Both the position numbers and the translations under genes were made by a program. Under the pieces are notes generated by a model. The model was not told the DNA's origin. It saw nothing but the letters and a program-made list of their open reading frames with translations, and made no database searches. A stretch of 64,000 bases of DNA from Mycobacterium sp. WUMAC-067 (lineage in GTDB: Bacteria; Actinomycetota; Actinomycetes; Mycobacteriales; Mycobacteriaceae): the NCBI RefSeq assembly GCF_020217485.1, contig NZ_JAEKMI010000006.1, positions 1 through 64,000 of the forward strand. The letters run 5' to 3'. Of this stretch, positions 28,170-39,773 are shown one piece after another. How positions within the stretch are numbered: the first letter of the stretch is position 1; each line of letters begins with the position of its first letter.

Positions 28170-28811
28170 ATGTACACCTCCGAATTCCGGCCCGGCCAAA
28201 CGATTTTCGCCCAGGGCGATCCGGGCGACCGGCTCTATGTGATCGTCGAAGGCATGGTGAAGATCAGCCTCCGTGGCCCCGCGGGCCGCACCAGCGTGCA
28301 GGCGATCCTCGGGCCCACAGACATCTTCGGTGAGCTGGCCGTGTTCGACCCCGCCCCCCGCGCGTGCACCGCCACGGCGCTCACGGACGTGCGGGCGCAA
28401 TGGCTGGACCGCGCGGCCCTGCGCGCGACGGTGGCGCGGCGGCCGGCGCTGGCCGAAGAGCTGTTGCGGGCGCTGACCCAGCGGTTGCAGGCCGCCGAAC
28501 GGCAACTCGTCGAACTGGTTTCCAGCGACGTCGCCGCCCGCGTGGCCCGCCAGCTGTTGACGCTGGCCAGGCGGTTCGGCGCCCGCGAGGGGGTCGCGCT
28601 GCGCCTGGCCCACGAACTCAGCCAGGACGAGCTGGCCCAGCTCGTCGGCGCCGACCGGGTATCGGTGAACAAGGCGCTGCGCAGCTTCACGACACGCGGC
28701 TGGATCTCGTTGAAAGGCAAGACCGTTCTGATCCTCAACCCCGACGCGCTGGCCCGCCGCGCCGGGGCCGTCGACTGCGCGCTACCGCATGACGATCGGC
28801 TCGGCGCGTAG
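28170..28811 (+). CDS. Crp/Fnr-family regulator, N-terminally short paralogue of CRP
   Basis: A 213-residue regulator resembling M. tuberculosis CRP (Rv3676) but beginning about 30 residues later, at the first strands of the cyclic-nucleotide domain (YTSEFRPGQTIFAQGDPGDRLY). The pocket motif FGELAVFDPAPRACTAT keeps Glu55 and Arg64 but has Ala where a Ser/Thr usually follows the Arg. The C-terminal winged helix is LSQDELAQLVGADRVSVNKAL; its recognition helix has Val164 where classical CRP has Glu (R-E-T-V). DNA and nucleotide specificity may therefore differ from CRP. It is the last gene of the trio, six bases after the FHA gene. Confidence 0.85.
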   Translation: MYTSEFRPGQTIFAQGDPGDRLYVIVEGMVKISLRGPAGRTSVQAILGPTDIFGELAVFDPAPRACTATALTDVRAQWLDRAALRATVARRPALAEELLRALTQRLQAAERQLVELVSSDVAARVARQLLTLARRFGAREGVALRLAHELSQDELAQLVGADRVSVNKALRSFTTRGWISLKGKTVLILNPDALARRAGAVDCALPHDDRLGA

Positions 28812-28814
28812 CGT
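28809..28814 (+). promoter_or_regulatory. -10 element for leaderless fadE35
   Basis: TAGCGT fits TANNNT and ends seven bases before ATG 28822. There is no Shine-Dalgarno in the gap (CTCCCCC), so the gene is probably leaderless. The element overlaps the stop of the CRP-like gene. Confidence 0.55.
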
Positions 28815-28821
28815 CTCCCCC

Positions 28822-30600
28822 ATGAGCGACTACGCCGTAGAGGCGGTGGACAGGCTGCCGTTCTCCACCGAGGAAAAATCGCAGCGCTACGCGACGGAGA
28901 ACTACCGCGGCGCCGTCGGTCTCAATTGGTACAGCACCGATCCCACGCTGCAGTTCACCATGGCGTACTACCTGCAGCCCGACGAGCTGACGTTGGCCGA
29001 GCGCCATCTGACCCGCATCGGCGAGCTGATGGGCGGCCCGGTGGCGCGGTGGGCCGAGGAGACCGACCGCAACCCGCCACGGCTGGAGCGCTACGACCGA
29101 TGGGGTCACGACATCAGCCAGGTGGTCATGCCGCCGTCGTTCACGCAGTCCAAGCGGGCCGTCCTGGACGCCCAGCGGGCGCTGCGGACCGAGGCGCGCG
29201 AGGCGAAGATGAGCTCGTCGCTGACGCTGTTCGCGTCGAATTATCTGCTCAATCAAGCCGATATCGGGATGGGGTGCGCGTTGGGCACCGGCGGCGGCAT
29301 GGTGCAGTCCCTGGTGGCGGCCTACGCGCCGCCCGACGTGGCCGAACACGTGCTGGCCAAATTCGCCTCCGGCGAGTGGGCCGGGGAGACGGCGCAGCTG
29401 CTCACCGAGCGCACCGGCGGCTCCGACCTGGGCGCGCTCGAGACCACCGCCACACGCCACGGCGACTCGTGGCTGCTCAACGGGTTCAAGTGGTTTGCGT
29501 CCAACTGCGCCGGGGAGGCGTTCGTCGTCCTGGCCAAACCCGAAGGCGCGCCGGACTCTTCGCGGGGCGTCGCCAATTTCCTGGTGCTGCGCACCCGCCG
29601 CGACGGCTCCCGCAACGGCGTGCGGGTCCGGCGCCTGAAGGACAAACTCGGCACCCGTTCGGTGGCCTCGGGCGAGGTCGAGTTCGTCGACGCCGAGGCG
29701 TTCCTGCTGTCCGGCGAACCCAACCCCGAATCCGGCCCCTCCGACGGCAAGGGGCTGGGCCGCATGATGGAGCTGACCAACGCCGCGCGGCTGGGCATCG
29801 CGTTGTTCGGGCTCGGCAACGCCCGCCGGGCCCTGGTCGAGTCGCTGTGCTACGCGCGGCAGCGGCGGGCCTTCGGCGGGGCGCTGATCGACAAGCCGTT
29901 GATGCGGCGCAAGCTCGCGGAGCTGATCGTCGATGTCGAAGCCGCCCAGGCGCTGGTGTTCGACGGCACCGGCGCCACCAACCATCGCCAGCCGCGCAGC
30001 CTGCGGCAGCGCATCGCCGTGCCGGTCACCAAGCTGAAGGTGTGCCGGCTGGGGATCACCGCGGCGTCGGACGCCATCGAGATCCACGGCGGCAACGGCT
30101 ATATCGAGACCTGGCCGGTGGCAAGGCTTTTGCGCGACGCGCAGGTCAACACCATCTGGGAGGGCCCGGACAACATCCTGTGCCTGGACGTGCGCCGCGG
30201 GATCGAGCAGACCCGCGCGCACGAGACGCTGCTGGCGCGGCTACGCGATGCCGTGTCCGTCGCCGACGACGACGAAGCCACCCGGTTGGTCGCCGGCCGG
30301 ATCGAGGACCTCGACGCGGCGATCACCGCGTGGTCCAAACTCGACAGCGAGCTGGCCGAGGCGCGGCTGTTCGGGCTGGCCCAGTTCATGGGCGACGTCT
30401 ACGGGGGCGCGTTGCTCGTCGAGCAGGCCGCCTGGGAGCGCGCCACCCGCGGCGGCGGGCGCAAGGCGCTGGTCGCGCGGCTCTACGCGCAGCGGTATCT
30501 CGCCGATCGCGGGGCGCTGCGCGGGATCGACGCCGACTCCGACGAGGCGCTGGAGCGCTTCGACGAACTCGTCGACGGCGCGCTGCGGCTCGAGGACTAG
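28822..30600 (+). CDS. fadE35: Acyl-CoA dehydrogenase FadE35 (AidB-like)
   Basis: A 592-residue flavoprotein of the long AidB-like acyl-CoA dehydrogenase subgroup, orthologue of Rv3797. The middle domain shows [15 protein letters not shown] and [10 protein letters not shown]; the C-terminal helical part shows [25 protein letters not shown] and [30 protein letters not shown]. It probably binds FAD and oxidises or otherwise handles an acyl-CoA; the substrate is unknown. ATG 28822 matches the leaderless promoter. It ends tail-to-tail with accD4, the two TAG stops interleaved in one CTAG (30597-30600). Confidence 0.9.
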   Translation: MSDYAVEAVDRLPFSTEEKSQRYATENYRGAVGLNWYSTDPTLQFTMAYYLQPDELTLAERHLTRIGELMGGPVARWAEETDRNPPRLERYDRWGHDISQVVMPPSFTQSKRAVLDAQRALRTEAREAKMSSSLTLFASNYLLNQADIGMGCALGTGGGMVQSLVAAYAPPDVAEHVLAKFASGEWAGETAQLLTERTGGSDLGALETTATRHGDSWLLNGFKWFASNCAGEAFVVLAKPEGAPDSSRGVANFLVLRTRRDGSRNGVRVRRLKDKLGTRSVASGEVEFVDAEAFLLSGEPNPESGPSDGKGLGRMMELTNAARLGIALFGLGNARRALVESLCYARQRRAFGGALIDKPLMRRKLAELIVDVEAAQALVFDGTGATNHRQPRSLRQRIAVPVTKLKVCRLGITAASDAIEIHGGNGYIETWPVARLLRDAQVNTIWEGPDNILCLDVRRGIEQTRAHETLLARLRDAVSVADDDEATRLVAGRIEDLDAAITAWSKLDSELAEARLFGLAQFMGDVYGGALLVEQAAWERATRGGGRKALVARLYAQRYLADRGALRGIDADSDEALERFDELVDGALRLED

Positions 30601-32171
30601 ATCGGGATGAGCCCGTGCTTGCGTGCGGTGCGGAACCACAGTTGCTTGTCCCGCAGCAGCTTCATCGACTTGCGCAGCAGCAGCCGCGTCTGGTGCGGGT
30701 CGATGACCGCGTCGATGAAGCCGCGTTCGGCCGCGGTCCACGGGATCGCCATGTTGAGGTTGTAGCCCTCGATGAAGTCCTTCTTGATCTGCTGCGCCTC
30801 GGGGGTGGTCGGGTCGGGGAAGCGCTTCATCAGCAGCTGCGCGGCCCCCTCGGCGCCGATCACCGCGATGCGCGCGGTGGGCCAGGCGAAGTTGAAGTCG
30901 GCGGTCAGCTGTCTCGAGCCCATCACGGCGTAGGCGCCGCCGTAGGACTTGCGGACGGTGATCGTCACCTTGGGCACGTCGGCCTCCACCACGGAGTAGA
31001 GGAACCGCCCGCCGCGCTTGATGATGCCCCGCTTCTCCTCCTCGGCACCCGGCAGGAATCCGGGCGTGTCCACCACGAAAACCAGCGGGATGTTGAACGC
31101 GTCGCAGAACCGGATGAACCGCGCGGCCTTGTCGGAGGCCTCGTTGTCGATCGACCCGGACATGTACATGGGCTGGTTGGCGATCACGCCCACGGGGTGG
31201 CCGTCGACCCGGGCGTAGCCGGTGATGATGGCCGGCCCGTGCTGCGCGGCGACGTCGAGGAAGTCGCCGTCATCGAAGATCCGCAGCAGGATCTCGTGCA
31301 TGTCGTAGGCCATGTTGTCCGAGTCGGGCACGATCGAGTCGAGCTCCAGGTCGGTCGGGGTGATCTCCGGCTCCAGGCCGGGGTTGACCACCGGCGGCTT
31401 GCCGAAGGTGCTCGACGGCAGGAACGACAGGAAGTCGCGCACGTATGCGAACGCCTCGGCCTCGGAGTTCACCACCTGGTGGATGTTGCCGTAGCGGGCC
31501 TGCGCGTCGGAGCCACCGAGCTCGTCGAGGGTGACCTCCTCGCCGGTGACCTCGCGGATCACGTCGGGGCCGGTGACGAAGAAGTAGCCCTGGTCGCGCA
31601 CCGAGACGAGCAGATCGTCCTGGATCGGCGAATACACCGCTCCCCCAGCGCATTTGCCGAAGATCAGGGAGATCTGCGGCACCAGGCCGGACAGCGCCTC
31701 GTGCCGGCGACCCAGCTCGGCGTACCACGCCAGCGAGGTGACCGCGTCCTGGATCCGGGCGCCACCGGAGTCCTGGATGCCGATGATCGGGCACCCGATC
31801 ATCGCGCACCACTCCATCAGCCGCGCGACCTTGCGGCCGAACATCTCGCCGACGGTGCCCTGGAAGACCGTCTGGTCATGGGAGAACACCCCGACCGGCC
31901 GGCCGTCGATCATGGCGTGCCCGGTGACGCACCCGTCGCCGTAGAGCGCGTTCGGGTCGTTCGGCGTCTTGGCCAGCGCACCGGTCTCCAGGAAGGTGCC
32001 CGGGTCGACCAGCGCGTGCACGCGGGCGCGGGCGCTGGGGATGCCCTTCTTGTCGCGCTTGGCGACGGCCTTCTCGCCGCCGGGCTCTTGCGCCAGTTCC
32101 AGGCGGCGATGGAGCTCGGCCAGCTTCTCGGCTGTGGTGTGCTGGATGGGAGCCGGCGCCATCTCCGTCAC
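30597..32171 (-). CDS. accD4: Acyl-CoA carboxylase beta subunit AccD4
   Basis: A 524-residue carboxyltransferase, orthologue of Rv3799c. With AccA3, AccD5 and AccE5 it carboxylates the long C24-C26 acyl-CoA that becomes the alpha branch in mycolic acid condensation. Two crotonase-fold halves are visible, with oxyanion glycines in [19 protein letters not shown] and [12 protein letters not shown]. The GTG start at 32171 shares one base with the pks13 stop (TAGTG), so translation is coupled. The gene lies third in the fadD32-pks13-accD4 unit, as in M. tuberculosis. Confidence 0.95.
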   Translation of the reverse strand: MTEMAPAPIQHTTAEKLAELHRRLELAQEPGGEKAVAKRDKKGIPSARARVHALVDPGTFLETGALAKTPNDPNALYGDGCVTGHAMIDGRPVGVFSHDQTVFQGTVGEMFGRKVARLMEWCAMIGCPIIGIQDSGGARIQDAVTSLAWYAELGRRHEALSGLVPQISLIFGKCAGGAVYSPIQDDLLVSVRDQGYFFVTGPDVIREVTGEEVTLDELGGSDAQARYGNIHQVVNSEAEAFAYVRDFLSFLPSSTFGKPPVVNPGLEPEITPTDLELDSIVPDSDNMAYDMHEILLRIFDDGDFLDVAAQHGPAIITGYARVDGHPVGVIANQPMYMSGSIDNEASDKAARFIRFCDAFNIPLVFVVDTPGFLPGAEEEKRGIIKRGGRFLYSVVEADVPKVTITVRKSYGGAYAVMGSRQLTADFNFAWPTARIAVIGAEGAAQLLMKRFPDPTTPEAQQIKKDFIEGYNLNMAIPWTAAERGFIDAVIDPHQTRLLLRKSMKLLRDKQLWFRTARKHGLIPI

Positions 32172-35100
32172 TACTTGCCTACCTCACTTGTCTGGGTGGT
32201 TTCCGCGTCCACCTTATTCAGCACCTCGGCCAGGTGCGCGCCCACCTTGCCGATGATCGGCTCGTCGATGGCCTGGATGTGCTCGCCGCCGATCGGAACC
32301 ACCTCCAGGTCCGCGACGAACTCGCCCCAGCCGCCGTCGGGCTGACGGATCGCATAGCGCGGCTCGAACTCGATGACGTCATCGTGGTAGCGGTCGGCCA
32401 TGTAGAGGGTCACGTGGCCGTCGTACGGCTCGATCACGACGGTCTCGAGCGCCCGGTTGTCCAGGTACGACGTCCGCTGGTGCTCGACGATGCCGCCCGG
32501 GATCTGCACGCCGCTCTGCTGCACGATGTCCAAGACGAACTTGACCTGCCCCTCGTCGTCGAGCTCTTCGAGCTGCTCGTAGGGAATCGCGGGGATCTCG
32601 ACGTTGAAGGTGCGCTCGGCGAACTTCGCGTAACGGTCCCAGCGCTTGCGGGTTTCCTCCTTGGTCTGCGGGATCTCCTCGCCGGGGCGCACGGTGTCGA
32701 TCATCCCGACGAACCGCACGTCGGCGCCCGCCCGCTTCAACCCGATCGCGCACGCATACGCCAGGGCACCGCCGAGCGACCACCCGGCCAGGATGAACGG
32801 CTTGCCGTCGTTCATTTCCAGCAGCTTCGGCACGTACTGCGCGGCCCGCTCCTGGATGGTGCCCTCCACCCGCTCCAACCCGTACATCGGGGTGTTCGCG
32901 GGCAGCCGGTTGAGCAGCGGCTCGTAGACCACGGTCGACCCGCCGGCCGGGTGGAACACGAACACCGGTACCTGCGAGTCGTTCTCGGGCGCCCGGATGG
33001 TGCGGACGAAGCCGTCGATGGTGCCGGCCTCCAGATAGTCGCGCACCTTCTCGGCCAACGCCTCGATGGTCTCCGACGTCAGCACGTCCTCGGCGGTGAT
33101 GGTGCCCTCGGCGCGCTCCGAGAGTCGTTGCGCCATCTTGGCCGCGGTGTCCTCGTCGAGCTTGGGCAGCGGGTTGAAGATGCCGCCCGGCGACTTGCCC
33201 GTCACGATCGCCCAGGTGGCGAAGGTGACCCGCTCGGCGGCATCGCGCGGCGGCACATCGGAATTCAGCGCCTTGGCCACCGCCTCCTGGCTGAGCGCTC
33301 CCGCCAGGTTCGGCTGGCCACCGTTGGTCGCCGCGGCCGGGCCGGACGGATCCGTCGGCGGCGGCGGGATCGGCGCATCCGGGGACGACGCTGGCGCCGG
33401 CTGAGTCTCGGGCTCGGCCTGCGGGTCGGGCGCGGGCGCGGCGACCGACGCCGGGGTCGCCCCGCTGAGCAGCTGGGCCTGCTCTTTGGCGATCTCCTCG
33501 GGCGTCAGCGTCTTCTGGTGCTCGTGCAGCTGCTGGACCTCGTCACGGTGCTCGACCGCGTACTCGATCAGCTTCTCGACGGCATACAGGTTGGCGTCGC
33601 GCACCGCCGTCAATTGGATTGGCGGCATGTCGAAGTCGTATTCGACGCGGTTCTTGATCCGCACCGCCATCAGCGAGTCGAGGCCGAGCTCGATCAGCGG
33701 CACCTCCCACGGCAGGTCCTCGGGCTCGTAGCCCATGGCCGCCGAGACGATCAGGCCCAGCCGCTCGCCGATGGTCTCACCGGAGTCCGGCGACCACCGG
33801 CCCACGGTGGACGGCAGGTAGCGGTTGGTCAGGCTGTCCGACAGCGTCTCGGCGTCGGTCTCCTCGGCCTCGGGAGCCGCCGGCTCGGGCGCGGCAATCG
33901 TGCTGGGGGCGGCCGCAATTGCCGCACCCGCGCCCACCGCGGTCGGCAACGCGGCCACGCTCTGCCCGGCCCGCGACACCAGCGCGTCGTAGACCAGGGT
34001 GAAGGACTCGTCGATGCGGGCGTGCACCTGAACCGAGGCGCCACCCGGATGCCGGGTCATCGTCGTCACCAGCCGGGCGCCCGCGCCGGGCACCGCGCGC
34101 TGCTCGGAGGCCACCAACTGGGCATCCGAAAGGACTTGTGTCGCAGCCGATCTCACCAACGCGGCCAGGTCCGTCTCACCGTTGCGCGGCGCGTACTCCC
34201 AGACGTGCCGGCCGTCCGGCAGCGCGACATGGGTCCCCGGCATGATCACCGAGCCGTCGCCGGAGAAGTGCACGTCCAGCCAGTGCTCTTTGCGCTTGAA
34301 CCGCGTCGGCGGGATGTTCGCGTAATCCTCGGGCCCTTGCGCCCTCGTGAACAGCGTCCGGATGTCCAGGTCGTGGCCGTGGACGTAGAGCTGGGCCATG
34401 GCCGAGGTCATCGACTCGACGTCGTCCTGCTTCTTGGCCAGCGTCGGAATCAATTGGGCGTCATGCAAACCCGCGGCCGCGGTGGTCAAGCCGATCTGCA
34501 TCAGCGCCACCGGGTTGGGCGCCAGTTCGAGGAACGTGGTGTGGCCGCTGTCGACGGCGTTGCGGACGCCGTGCGTGAAGTAGACCGAATGCCGCATTCC
34601 CTTGACCCAGTACGCGACGTCGTGGATCGGCTCGCCGCCGGGCTTGATGTAGCTGCCCTCGTGCACCGTCGAGAAGATCCCGACGGTGGGGCTCATCGGC
34701 TTGATGCCCTGCAGTTCCGCGGAGAACTCGCCGAGCAGCGGATCCATCTGCGAGGTGTGGCCGGCGCCCTTGGTCTGCAGCTTGCGGGCGAAGCGGCCCT
34801 CGGCCTCGCAGCGGGCGACGATCGCGTCGATCTGCTCGGGCGGACCACCGATCACGGTCTGACTGGGTGCGGCGTAGACGCACACCTCCAGGCCGGGGAA
34901 GTCGCCGAAGACCGTCTTCAGCTCGTCGGCGGAGTACTCCACCAACGCCATCAGGCGGATGTATTCGCCGAACAGCATGGCCTCGCCCTCGCCCATCAGG
35001 TGCGAGCGCGAGGCGATCACCCGGGCGGCGTCCCGCAGCGACAGGCCGCCGGAGAAGTAGGCCGACGCGGGCTCACCGAGCGACTGACCCACCACCGCAG

Positions 35101-37558
35101 CGGGTTTCGCGCCGTGATGCTTGAGCAGCTCGCCCAGCGCGATCTGGATGGCGAAGATGACGACGTTGGAAGTCTCGATGCCGTATTCGTGCGAGTCGTC
35201 GAGGATCAACTCGAGCACCGAGTAGCCGCGCTCGTCCTGGATCAGCGCGTCGACCTTTTCGATCCACTCGGCGAAGACCTCGTTGCGCAGGTAGAGGTTC
35301 TTGCCCATCTTGCGGTGCTGCGCACCGAAACCGGCCATCGCCCAGACCGGGCCGCTGGTCACCGGGCCGTCGACGCTGAACACGTTCGGCCGCTGCTTGC
35401 CCTCGGCGACCGCCCGCAGGCCCTTGACGGCCTCTTCGTGATCGTGGGCCAGCACCACCGCGCGCGAGCGGCCGTGGTTGCGCCGCGACAGCGCCCGGCC
35501 GATCGATTCCAGCGACGACGCCTGCCCCTCCGGGCTTTCCATCCAGTCCGCGAGCTCGGCGGCCGCGGCCTTCTTGCGCGAGGTCAAAAAGCCCGACACC
35601 GCGAGCGGGATCAGCGGCTTGGTCGGCTCCGACTCCTCTTGCGCGGCAAGCTCTTCCAGCGCGATCGCCTTGAGGCGCAGGGCCTCTTCGGTCACGCCCG
35701 GCAGCTCGTATTCTTCCTCTTCGTCGGGCGCGTCGGCGTCGGGGATGATGTTGCCGAAGTCGTCGAACCGCAGCGAGTGGGCTTCGAGCGTGGGGGCCTC
35801 GGCCGCTTCGGCGGCTTTGGCGGCTTCGGCCTGCGGGGCGGCTTCGGCCTGCGGGGCGGGTTCGGGCTCGCGCTCCACCACGTCGCGCGGCAGGACCTCG
35901 CGCACGACCAGGTGCGCGTTGGCCCCACCGAAGCCGAAGCTGGACACCCCGGCCAGCGCGTAGCCGCCGTAGCGCGGCCAATCCGTCGCGCTGTCAACGA
36001 ATTTCAAGCGCATGCCGTCGAAGTCGATGTAGGGGCTGGGACCGGCGAAGTTGATCGACGGCGGCAGCTTGTCGTGCTGCAGCGCCAGCACTACCTTGGC
36101 CAGGCTGGCCGCGCCGGCGGCCGACTCCAGGTGTCCCACATTGGTTTTCACCGCGCCCAGCAGCGCCGGACGGTCGGCGGGACGGCCGCGCCCGACGATG
36201 CGGCCCAGCGCCTCGGCCTCGATCGGGTCACCCAGGACGGTGCCGGTGCCGTGCGCCTCGATGTAGTCGACGGTGCGCGGATCGATGCCGGCGTCCTTGT
36301 AGGCCCGGCGCAGCACCTCGGCCTGGGCGTCCTGGTTGGGCGCGATCAGGCCGTTGGACCGGCCGTCGTGGTTGACGGCGCTGCCGGCGATCACGGCCAG
36401 GATCTGGTCGCCGTCGCGGCGGGCGTCGTCGACCCGCTTGAGCACGAACATGCCGCCGCCCTCGGAGCGGGTGTAGCCGTCGGCGTCCGACGAGAAGGAC
36501 TTGATCCGGCCGTCGGGGGAAAGCACCTGACCGATCTCGTCGAAACCGAGCGTCACCAACGGGGTGAGCAGCGCGTTGACGCCACCGGCGACCGCGACGT
36601 CGCACTCGCCGTTGCGCAGCGCCTGCACCGCCTGGTGCGTCGCCACCAACGAGCTCGAGCAGGCGGTGTCCAGCGCGACCGACGGGCCGCGGAAGTCGTA
36701 GAAGTAGGACACCCGGTTGGCGATGATCGAGCTGGCGGTGCCGGTGATCGCGTACGGGTGCGCGACGGTCGGGTCGGAGACCGCCAGGAATTGGTAGTCG
36801 TTGTTGGAGAAGCCCACGTACACGCCGACGGCCTCGCCGCGCAGGGACGACGCGGGGATCCGGGCGTGCTCGAGCGCCTCCCAGGTCAGCTCCAGCGCCA
36901 TCCGCTGCTGCGGGTCGATGTTGTCGGCCTCGGTCTTGGCGACCGCGAAGAACTCGGAGTCGAAGCCCTTGACGTCCTTCAGGTAGCCGCCGCGGGTGCG
37001 AGCCGTCGCGACCCGCGCGGCGATGCGCGGCTCCTCGAGGAATTCCGACCAGCGGCCCTCGGGCAGGTCGGTGATGGCGTCGCGGCCCTCCATCAGCGCT
37101 TGCCAGGTTTCGTAGGGGCTGTTCATGTCGCCGGGCAGCCGGGTGGACAGGCCCACGATCGCGATGTCGACGCGCTCGGCCGGACCGGTGCGGGTCCAGT
37201 CCGCGCCGGCCAGGTCGTCATCGGGCATCTCGGGCTCGCCCTCGATGATGCGGGTGGCCAGCGACTCGATCGTCGGGTGCTGGAAGGCCACCGCGACCGA
37301 CAGCGTGACTCCGGTCATGTCCTCGATGTCGGCGGCCATCGCCACCGCGTCGCGCGAGGACAGGCCCAGCTCGACCATCGGCACCGACTCGTCGATGTCG
37401 TCCGGTGACCGTCCGACCGCCCTGCCCACCCAGTTGCGCAGCCACTGGCGCATCTCGGGGACGGTCATCTCGGCCTTGTTGGCGGCCTCAGTGGCGGGCG
37501 CGGGCACCTCCCCGTCAGGGCCCGGGGTTTCGTGTTCGGGGTGCTCAGTGTCAGCCAT
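32171..37558 (-). CDS. pks13: Polyketide synthase Pks13 (mycolic acid condensase)
   Basis: A 1795-residue multidomain enzyme, orthologue of Rv3800c, that condenses a FadD32-activated meromycolate with the AccD4-carboxylated chain and transfers the product to trehalose. Order: N-terminal ACP (phosphopantetheine Ser68 in ELGLSSRD), ketosynthase (Cys300 in DTACSSS), acyltransferase (Ser826 in GQSLGEP), second ACP (Ser1295 in LGLDSLMAV), Ala/Pro linker (about 1330-1420), and thioesterase (Ser1594 in GWSLGGA). It is about 60 residues longer than the recalled H37Rv protein (1733), with growth in linkers, including repeated PQAEAA at about 570. It lies 13 bp after fadD32. Confidence 0.97.
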   Translation of the reverse strand: MADTEHPEHETPGPDGEVPAPATEAANKAEMTVPEMRQWLRNWVGRAVGRSPDDIDESVPMVELGLSSRDAVAMAADIEDMTGVTLSVAVAFQHPTIESLATRIIEGEPEMPDDDLAGADWTRTGPAERVDIAIVGLSTRLPGDMNSPYETWQALMEGRDAITDLPEGRWSEFLEEPRIAARVATARTRGGYLKDVKGFDSEFFAVAKTEADNIDPQQRMALELTWEALEHARIPASSLRGEAVGVYVGFSNNDYQFLAVSDPTVAHPYAITGTASSIIANRVSYFYDFRGPSVALDTACSSSLVATHQAVQALRNGECDVAVAGGVNALLTPLVTLGFDEIGQVLSPDGRIKSFSSDADGYTRSEGGGMFVLKRVDDARRDGDQILAVIAGSAVNHDGRSNGLIAPNQDAQAEVLRRAYKDAGIDPRTVDYIEAHGTGTVLGDPIEAEALGRIVGRGRPADRPALLGAVKTNVGHLESAAGAASLAKVVLALQHDKLPPSINFAGPSPYIDFDGMRLKFVDSATDWPRYGGYALAGVSSFGFGGANAHLVVREVLPRDVVEREPEPAPQAEAAPQAEAAKAAEAAEAPTLEAHSLRFDDFGNIIPDADAPDEEEEYELPGVTEEALRLKAIALEELAAQEESEPTKPLIPLAVSGFLTSRKKAAAAELADWMESPEGQASSLESIGRALSRRNHGRSRAVVLAHDHEEAVKGLRAVAEGKQRPNVFSVDGPVTSGPVWAMAGFGAQHRKMGKNLYLRNEVFAEWIEKVDALIQDERGYSVLELILDDSHEYGIETSNVVIFAIQIALGELLKHHGAKPAAVVGQSLGEPASAYFSGGLSLRDAARVIASRSHLMGEGEAMLFGEYIRLMALVEYSADELKTVFGDFPGLEVCVYAAPSQTVIGGPPEQIDAIVARCEAEGRFARKLQTKGAGHTSQMDPLLGEFSAELQGIKPMSPTVGIFSTVHEGSYIKPGGEPIHDVAYWVKGMRHSVYFTHGVRNAVDSGHTTFLELAPNPVALMQIGLTTAAAGLHDAQLIPTLAKKQDDVESMTSAMAQLYVHGHDLDIRTLFTRAQGPEDYANIPPTRFKRKEHWLDVHFSGDGSVIMPGTHVALPDGRHVWEYAPRNGETDLAALVRSAATQVLSDAQLVASEQRAVPGAGARLVTTMTRHPGGASVQVHARIDESFTLVYDALVSRAGQSVAALPTAVGAGAAIAAAPSTIAAPEPAAPEAEETDAETLSDSLTNRYLPSTVGRWSPDSGETIGERLGLIVSAAMGYEPEDLPWEVPLIELGLDSLMAVRIKNRVEYDFDMPPIQLTAVRDANLYAVEKLIEYAVEHRDEVQQLHEHQKTLTPEEIAKEQAQLLSGATPASVAAPAPDPQAEPETQPAPASSPDAPIPPPPTDPSGPAAATNGGQPNLAGALSQEAVAKALNSDVPPRDAAERVTFATWAIVTGKSPGGIFNPLPKLDEDTAAKMAQRLSERAEGTITAEDVLTSETIEALAEKVRDYLEAGTIDGFVRTIRAPENDSQVPVFVFHPAGGSTVVYEPLLNRLPANTPMYGLERVEGTIQERAAQYVPKLLEMNDGKPFILAGWSLGGALAYACAIGLKRAGADVRFVGMIDTVRPGEEIPQTKEETRKRWDRYAKFAERTFNVEIPAIPYEQLEELDDEGQVKFVLDIVQQSGVQIPGGIVEHQRTSYLDNRALETVVIEPYDGHVTLYMADRYHDDVIEFEPRYAIRQPDGGWGEFVADLEVVPIGGEHIQAIDEPIIGKVGAHLAEVLNKVDAETTQTSEVGK

Positions 37559-37571
37559 GGTCCTCAGAAAT

Positions 37572-39470
37572 TCAGTCCGTCGAGTTGGCGAAGGCCGTCG
37601 GGGATCCGACTCCGCTCCGCAGACTGCCGTCGAGGTAGGCGGCGCGGCAGGCGCGGTGCCCGATCTTGCCGCTGGAGGTCCGCGGGATGGTCCCCGCCTG
37701 CACCAGCAGCAGGTCGCGGACCGTGACGCCGTGGCGCACGGCGATGGCCGCCCGGATGTCGTCGGCGATGGGCTGGTAGTCCAGCTTGTGCGAGCCGGCG
37801 GCGCGCTCGGCGACGATCACCAGCTGCTCGGAGCTGTCATCCGGGTCGTACTTGAGCCCGGTGTGCGGGTTGTCGAACACTTCCTGCGGCAGTTGGTTCG
37901 CCGGCACCGAGAACGCGGCCACGTAGCCGGTGCGCAGCGCCTTGCTGGCTTCCTGCGCCGAGTACTCGAGGTCCTGCGGGTAGTGGTTGCGGCCGTCGAT
38001 GATGACCAGGTCCTTGATGCGACCCGCGATATAGAGGTGGCCCTTGTGGTAGGTGCCGTAGTCGCCGGTCTTGACCCACATCCCGTCGTCGGGGGCGCCC
38101 TCGGCGTGCGACTGGCTGATCCGCGACTTGAGGATGTTCCGGAAGACGTCGTTGGTCTCTTCTTCCTTGCCCCAGTAGCCGATGCCCAGGTTGTTCCCGT
38201 GCAACCAGATCTCGCCGATCTGACCGTCCGGCAGCTCGCTGGCGGTCTCGGGGTCGACGATGACGGCCCATTCGTCGACGCCGATGACGCCGGCCGAAAC
38301 CTGCGCCACCGCGTTGGGGGCGTCGGCGGCGACTTCGACGAAACGCTGCTTGTTCAGCTCGTCGCGGTCGACGTGGATGACCGTGGGCGGCTCGTCCATC
38401 GGCGTGGTGGAGACGAACAGCGTCGCCTCGGCCAGCCCGTAGGAGGGCTTGATCGCGGTCTCGCGCAGGCCGTACGGGGAGAACGCCTCGTAGAACTTGC
38501 GCATCGACGCCGGGGACACCGGCTCGCTGCCGTTGAGGATCCCCTTGACGTTGCTCAGGTCCAGCGGCGGCTCGCCTTCCTTGGGCACACCGCGCACCGC
38601 GGCGTGCTCGAACGCGAAGTTCGGGGCGACGGTGAAGACCTCGCAGTCCGGGGCGTCGTCGGGCTTGCGCGCCATCTCCCGGATCCACCGGCCGGGCCGG
38701 CGCACGAAGGCGGCCGGCGTCATGAAGGTGAAGTTGTGGCCGAGCACCGGCGACAGCAGCGCCGTGATCAGACCCATGTCGTGGAAGAACGGCAGCCAGG
38801 ACAGGCCGCGGTCGCCCTCCTTGCCCTCCAGGCCGTTGAGCACCTGCAGCACGTTGGTGGGCAGGTTCAGGTGGGTGATCTCCACACCGGTCGGGGTGCG
38901 GGTGGAGCCGGAGGTGTACTGCAGGTAGGCGATGGTGTTCTCGTCGGCCTCGGGCGCCTCCCAGGTGGACGCGACCTCGCTGGGCACCGCGTCGACGGCG
39001 ATGACGCGGGGCCGCTCCTTGGCCGCGCGGGCGCGGATGAACTTGCGGACACCCTCGGCGGCCTCGGTGGTGGTCAGGATGGTCGAGGGGGTGCAGTCGT
39101 CGAGCACGGCGTGCAGGCGGCCGACGTGGCCCGGCTCGCTCGGGTCGAACAGCGGCACCGCGATCCGCCCGGCGTACAGCGCGCCGAAGAGCGCGATGAG
39201 GTAATCCAGGTTCTGCGGGCACAGCACGGCGATGCGGTCACCGGGCTGGGTGACTTGCTGCAGCCGGGCGCCCACGGCGCGGTTGCGGGCGCTGAACTCC
39301 GACCAGGAGATGTCGCAGGCGACGCCGTCGCGCTCGGTGGAAAAGTCCAGGAACCGGTAGGCGAGCTTGTCGCCACGCACCCGCGCCCACTTCTCAACGT
39401 GTTTGACCAAGTTCGTGTTCTCGGGGAACTTGATCTTTCCATTCACGATGAACGGGTTGTGGTACGCCAT
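37572..39470 (-). CDS. fadD32: Long-chain fatty acyl-AMP ligase FadD32
   Basis: A 632-residue FAAL, orthologue of Rv3801c, which activates meromycolic acids as acyl-adenylates and loads them on the N-terminal ACP of Pks13. ATP-binding loop [11 protein letters not shown] (185-195), [16 protein letters not shown], the hinge [18 protein letters not shown] and the C-terminal catalytic Lys in RTSSGKIGH are all present. ATG 39470 is preceded on the minus strand by AGGAGAG (39475-39481), a good ribosome site. The 5' leader holds two perfect hairpins and, further up, a 7-N4-7 direct repeat. It is first of the fadD32-pks13-accD4 unit. Confidence 0.96.
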   Translation of the reverse strand: MAYHNPFIVNGKIKFPENTNLVKHVEKWARVRGDKLAYRFLDFSTERDGVACDISWSEFSARNRAVGARLQQVTQPGDRIAVLCPQNLDYLIALFGALYAGRIAVPLFDPSEPGHVGRLHAVLDDCTPSTILTTTEAAEGVRKFIRARAAKERPRVIAVDAVPSEVASTWEAPEADENTIAYLQYTSGSTRTPTGVEITHLNLPTNVLQVLNGLEGKEGDRGLSWLPFFHDMGLITALLSPVLGHNFTFMTPAAFVRRPGRWIREMARKPDDAPDCEVFTVAPNFAFEHAAVRGVPKEGEPPLDLSNVKGILNGSEPVSPASMRKFYEAFSPYGLRETAIKPSYGLAEATLFVSTTPMDEPPTVIHVDRDELNKQRFVEVAADAPNAVAQVSAGVIGVDEWAVIVDPETASELPDGQIGEIWLHGNNLGIGYWGKEEETNDVFRNILKSRISQSHAEGAPDDGMWVKTGDYGTYHKGHLYIAGRIKDLVIIDGRNHYPQDLEYSAQEASKALRTGYVAAFSVPANQLPQEVFDNPHTGLKYDPDDSSEQLVIVAERAAGSHKLDYQPIADDIRAAIAVRHGVTVRDLLLVQAGTIPRTSSGKIGHRACRAAYLDGSLRSGVGSPTAFANSTD

Positions 39471-39498
39471 GCCGCTCTCCTGTCACACCTGTTATCTG

Positions 39499-39541
39499 GT
39501 CGGCTACGCCGACGTTTGTTGTCTAGGTCGGCTCCGCCGAC
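39499..39541. repeat. Two perfect GTCGGC-N3-GCCGAC hairpins in the fadD32 leader
   Basis: GTCGGCTACGCCGAC (39499-39513) and GTCGGCTCCGCCGAC (39527-39541) each have a six-base stem and three-base loop, start points 28 bp apart, separated by T-rich sequence. A third degenerate unit follows near 39555-39568. They would be transcribed in the fadD32 5' leader. Confidence 0.75.
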
Positions 39542-39663
39542 ATTTCGTTCTCTAGGCCGGCTCCCGCCAACCGTTACATGTCTACGCGCGGGCCAGAACG
39601 CCGGTCACGTGCCAGTCCCAGCCGGCAACGACCACGACCCGGGTCCGCGACAAAGCCTGGTAG

Positions 39664-39681
39664 CTCTTAAATTCCTCTTAA
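39664..39681 (-). promoter_or_regulatory. 7-N4-7 direct repeat upstream of fadD32
   Basis: CTCTTAA (39664-39670), spacer ATTC, CTCTTAA (39675-39681): an exact direct repeat with 11-bp period, about one helical turn. This geometry is typical of OmpR/PhoB-type response-regulator boxes such as PhoP. It lies about 195-210 bp before the fadD32 start. Confidence 0.45.
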
Positions 39682-39773
39682 TGTTACGGGCCTGCCCACG
39701 GCAGACCAAATCACAAGGTACCGCTGATCGCCACCGGCAACCGCCACCTAAAGCCTGTGTCCCACCACCCCGG

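Larger units (their letters stand above)
39471..39773 (-). other. fadD32 leader and intergenic region with hairpins and a direct repeat
   Basis: No gene is seen in these 303 bases. Nearest fadD32 is the AGGAGAG ribosome site, then two 15-bp perfect hairpins (39499-39513 and 39527-39541) 28 bp apart, with a decayed third copy near 39555. Around 39664-39681 lies an AT-rich patch with a perfect 7-N4-7 direct repeat. The rest has no clear -10 or terminator that I could fix. Confidence 0.6.

Noticed and set aside
28926..32345. An 1139-codon plus-strand frame over fadE35 and accD4.
   Set aside because: It is a shifted frame of fadE35 followed by the antisense of accD4, with Arg/Ala/Gly-rich product and no recognisable domain.
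32234..37408. A 1724-codon open frame on the plus strand opposite pks13.
   Set aside because: High GC at third positions removes stop codons from the antisense frame. Its product is rich in Arg, His, Gly and Asp, with no domain, while pks13 on the other strand has every expected active site.
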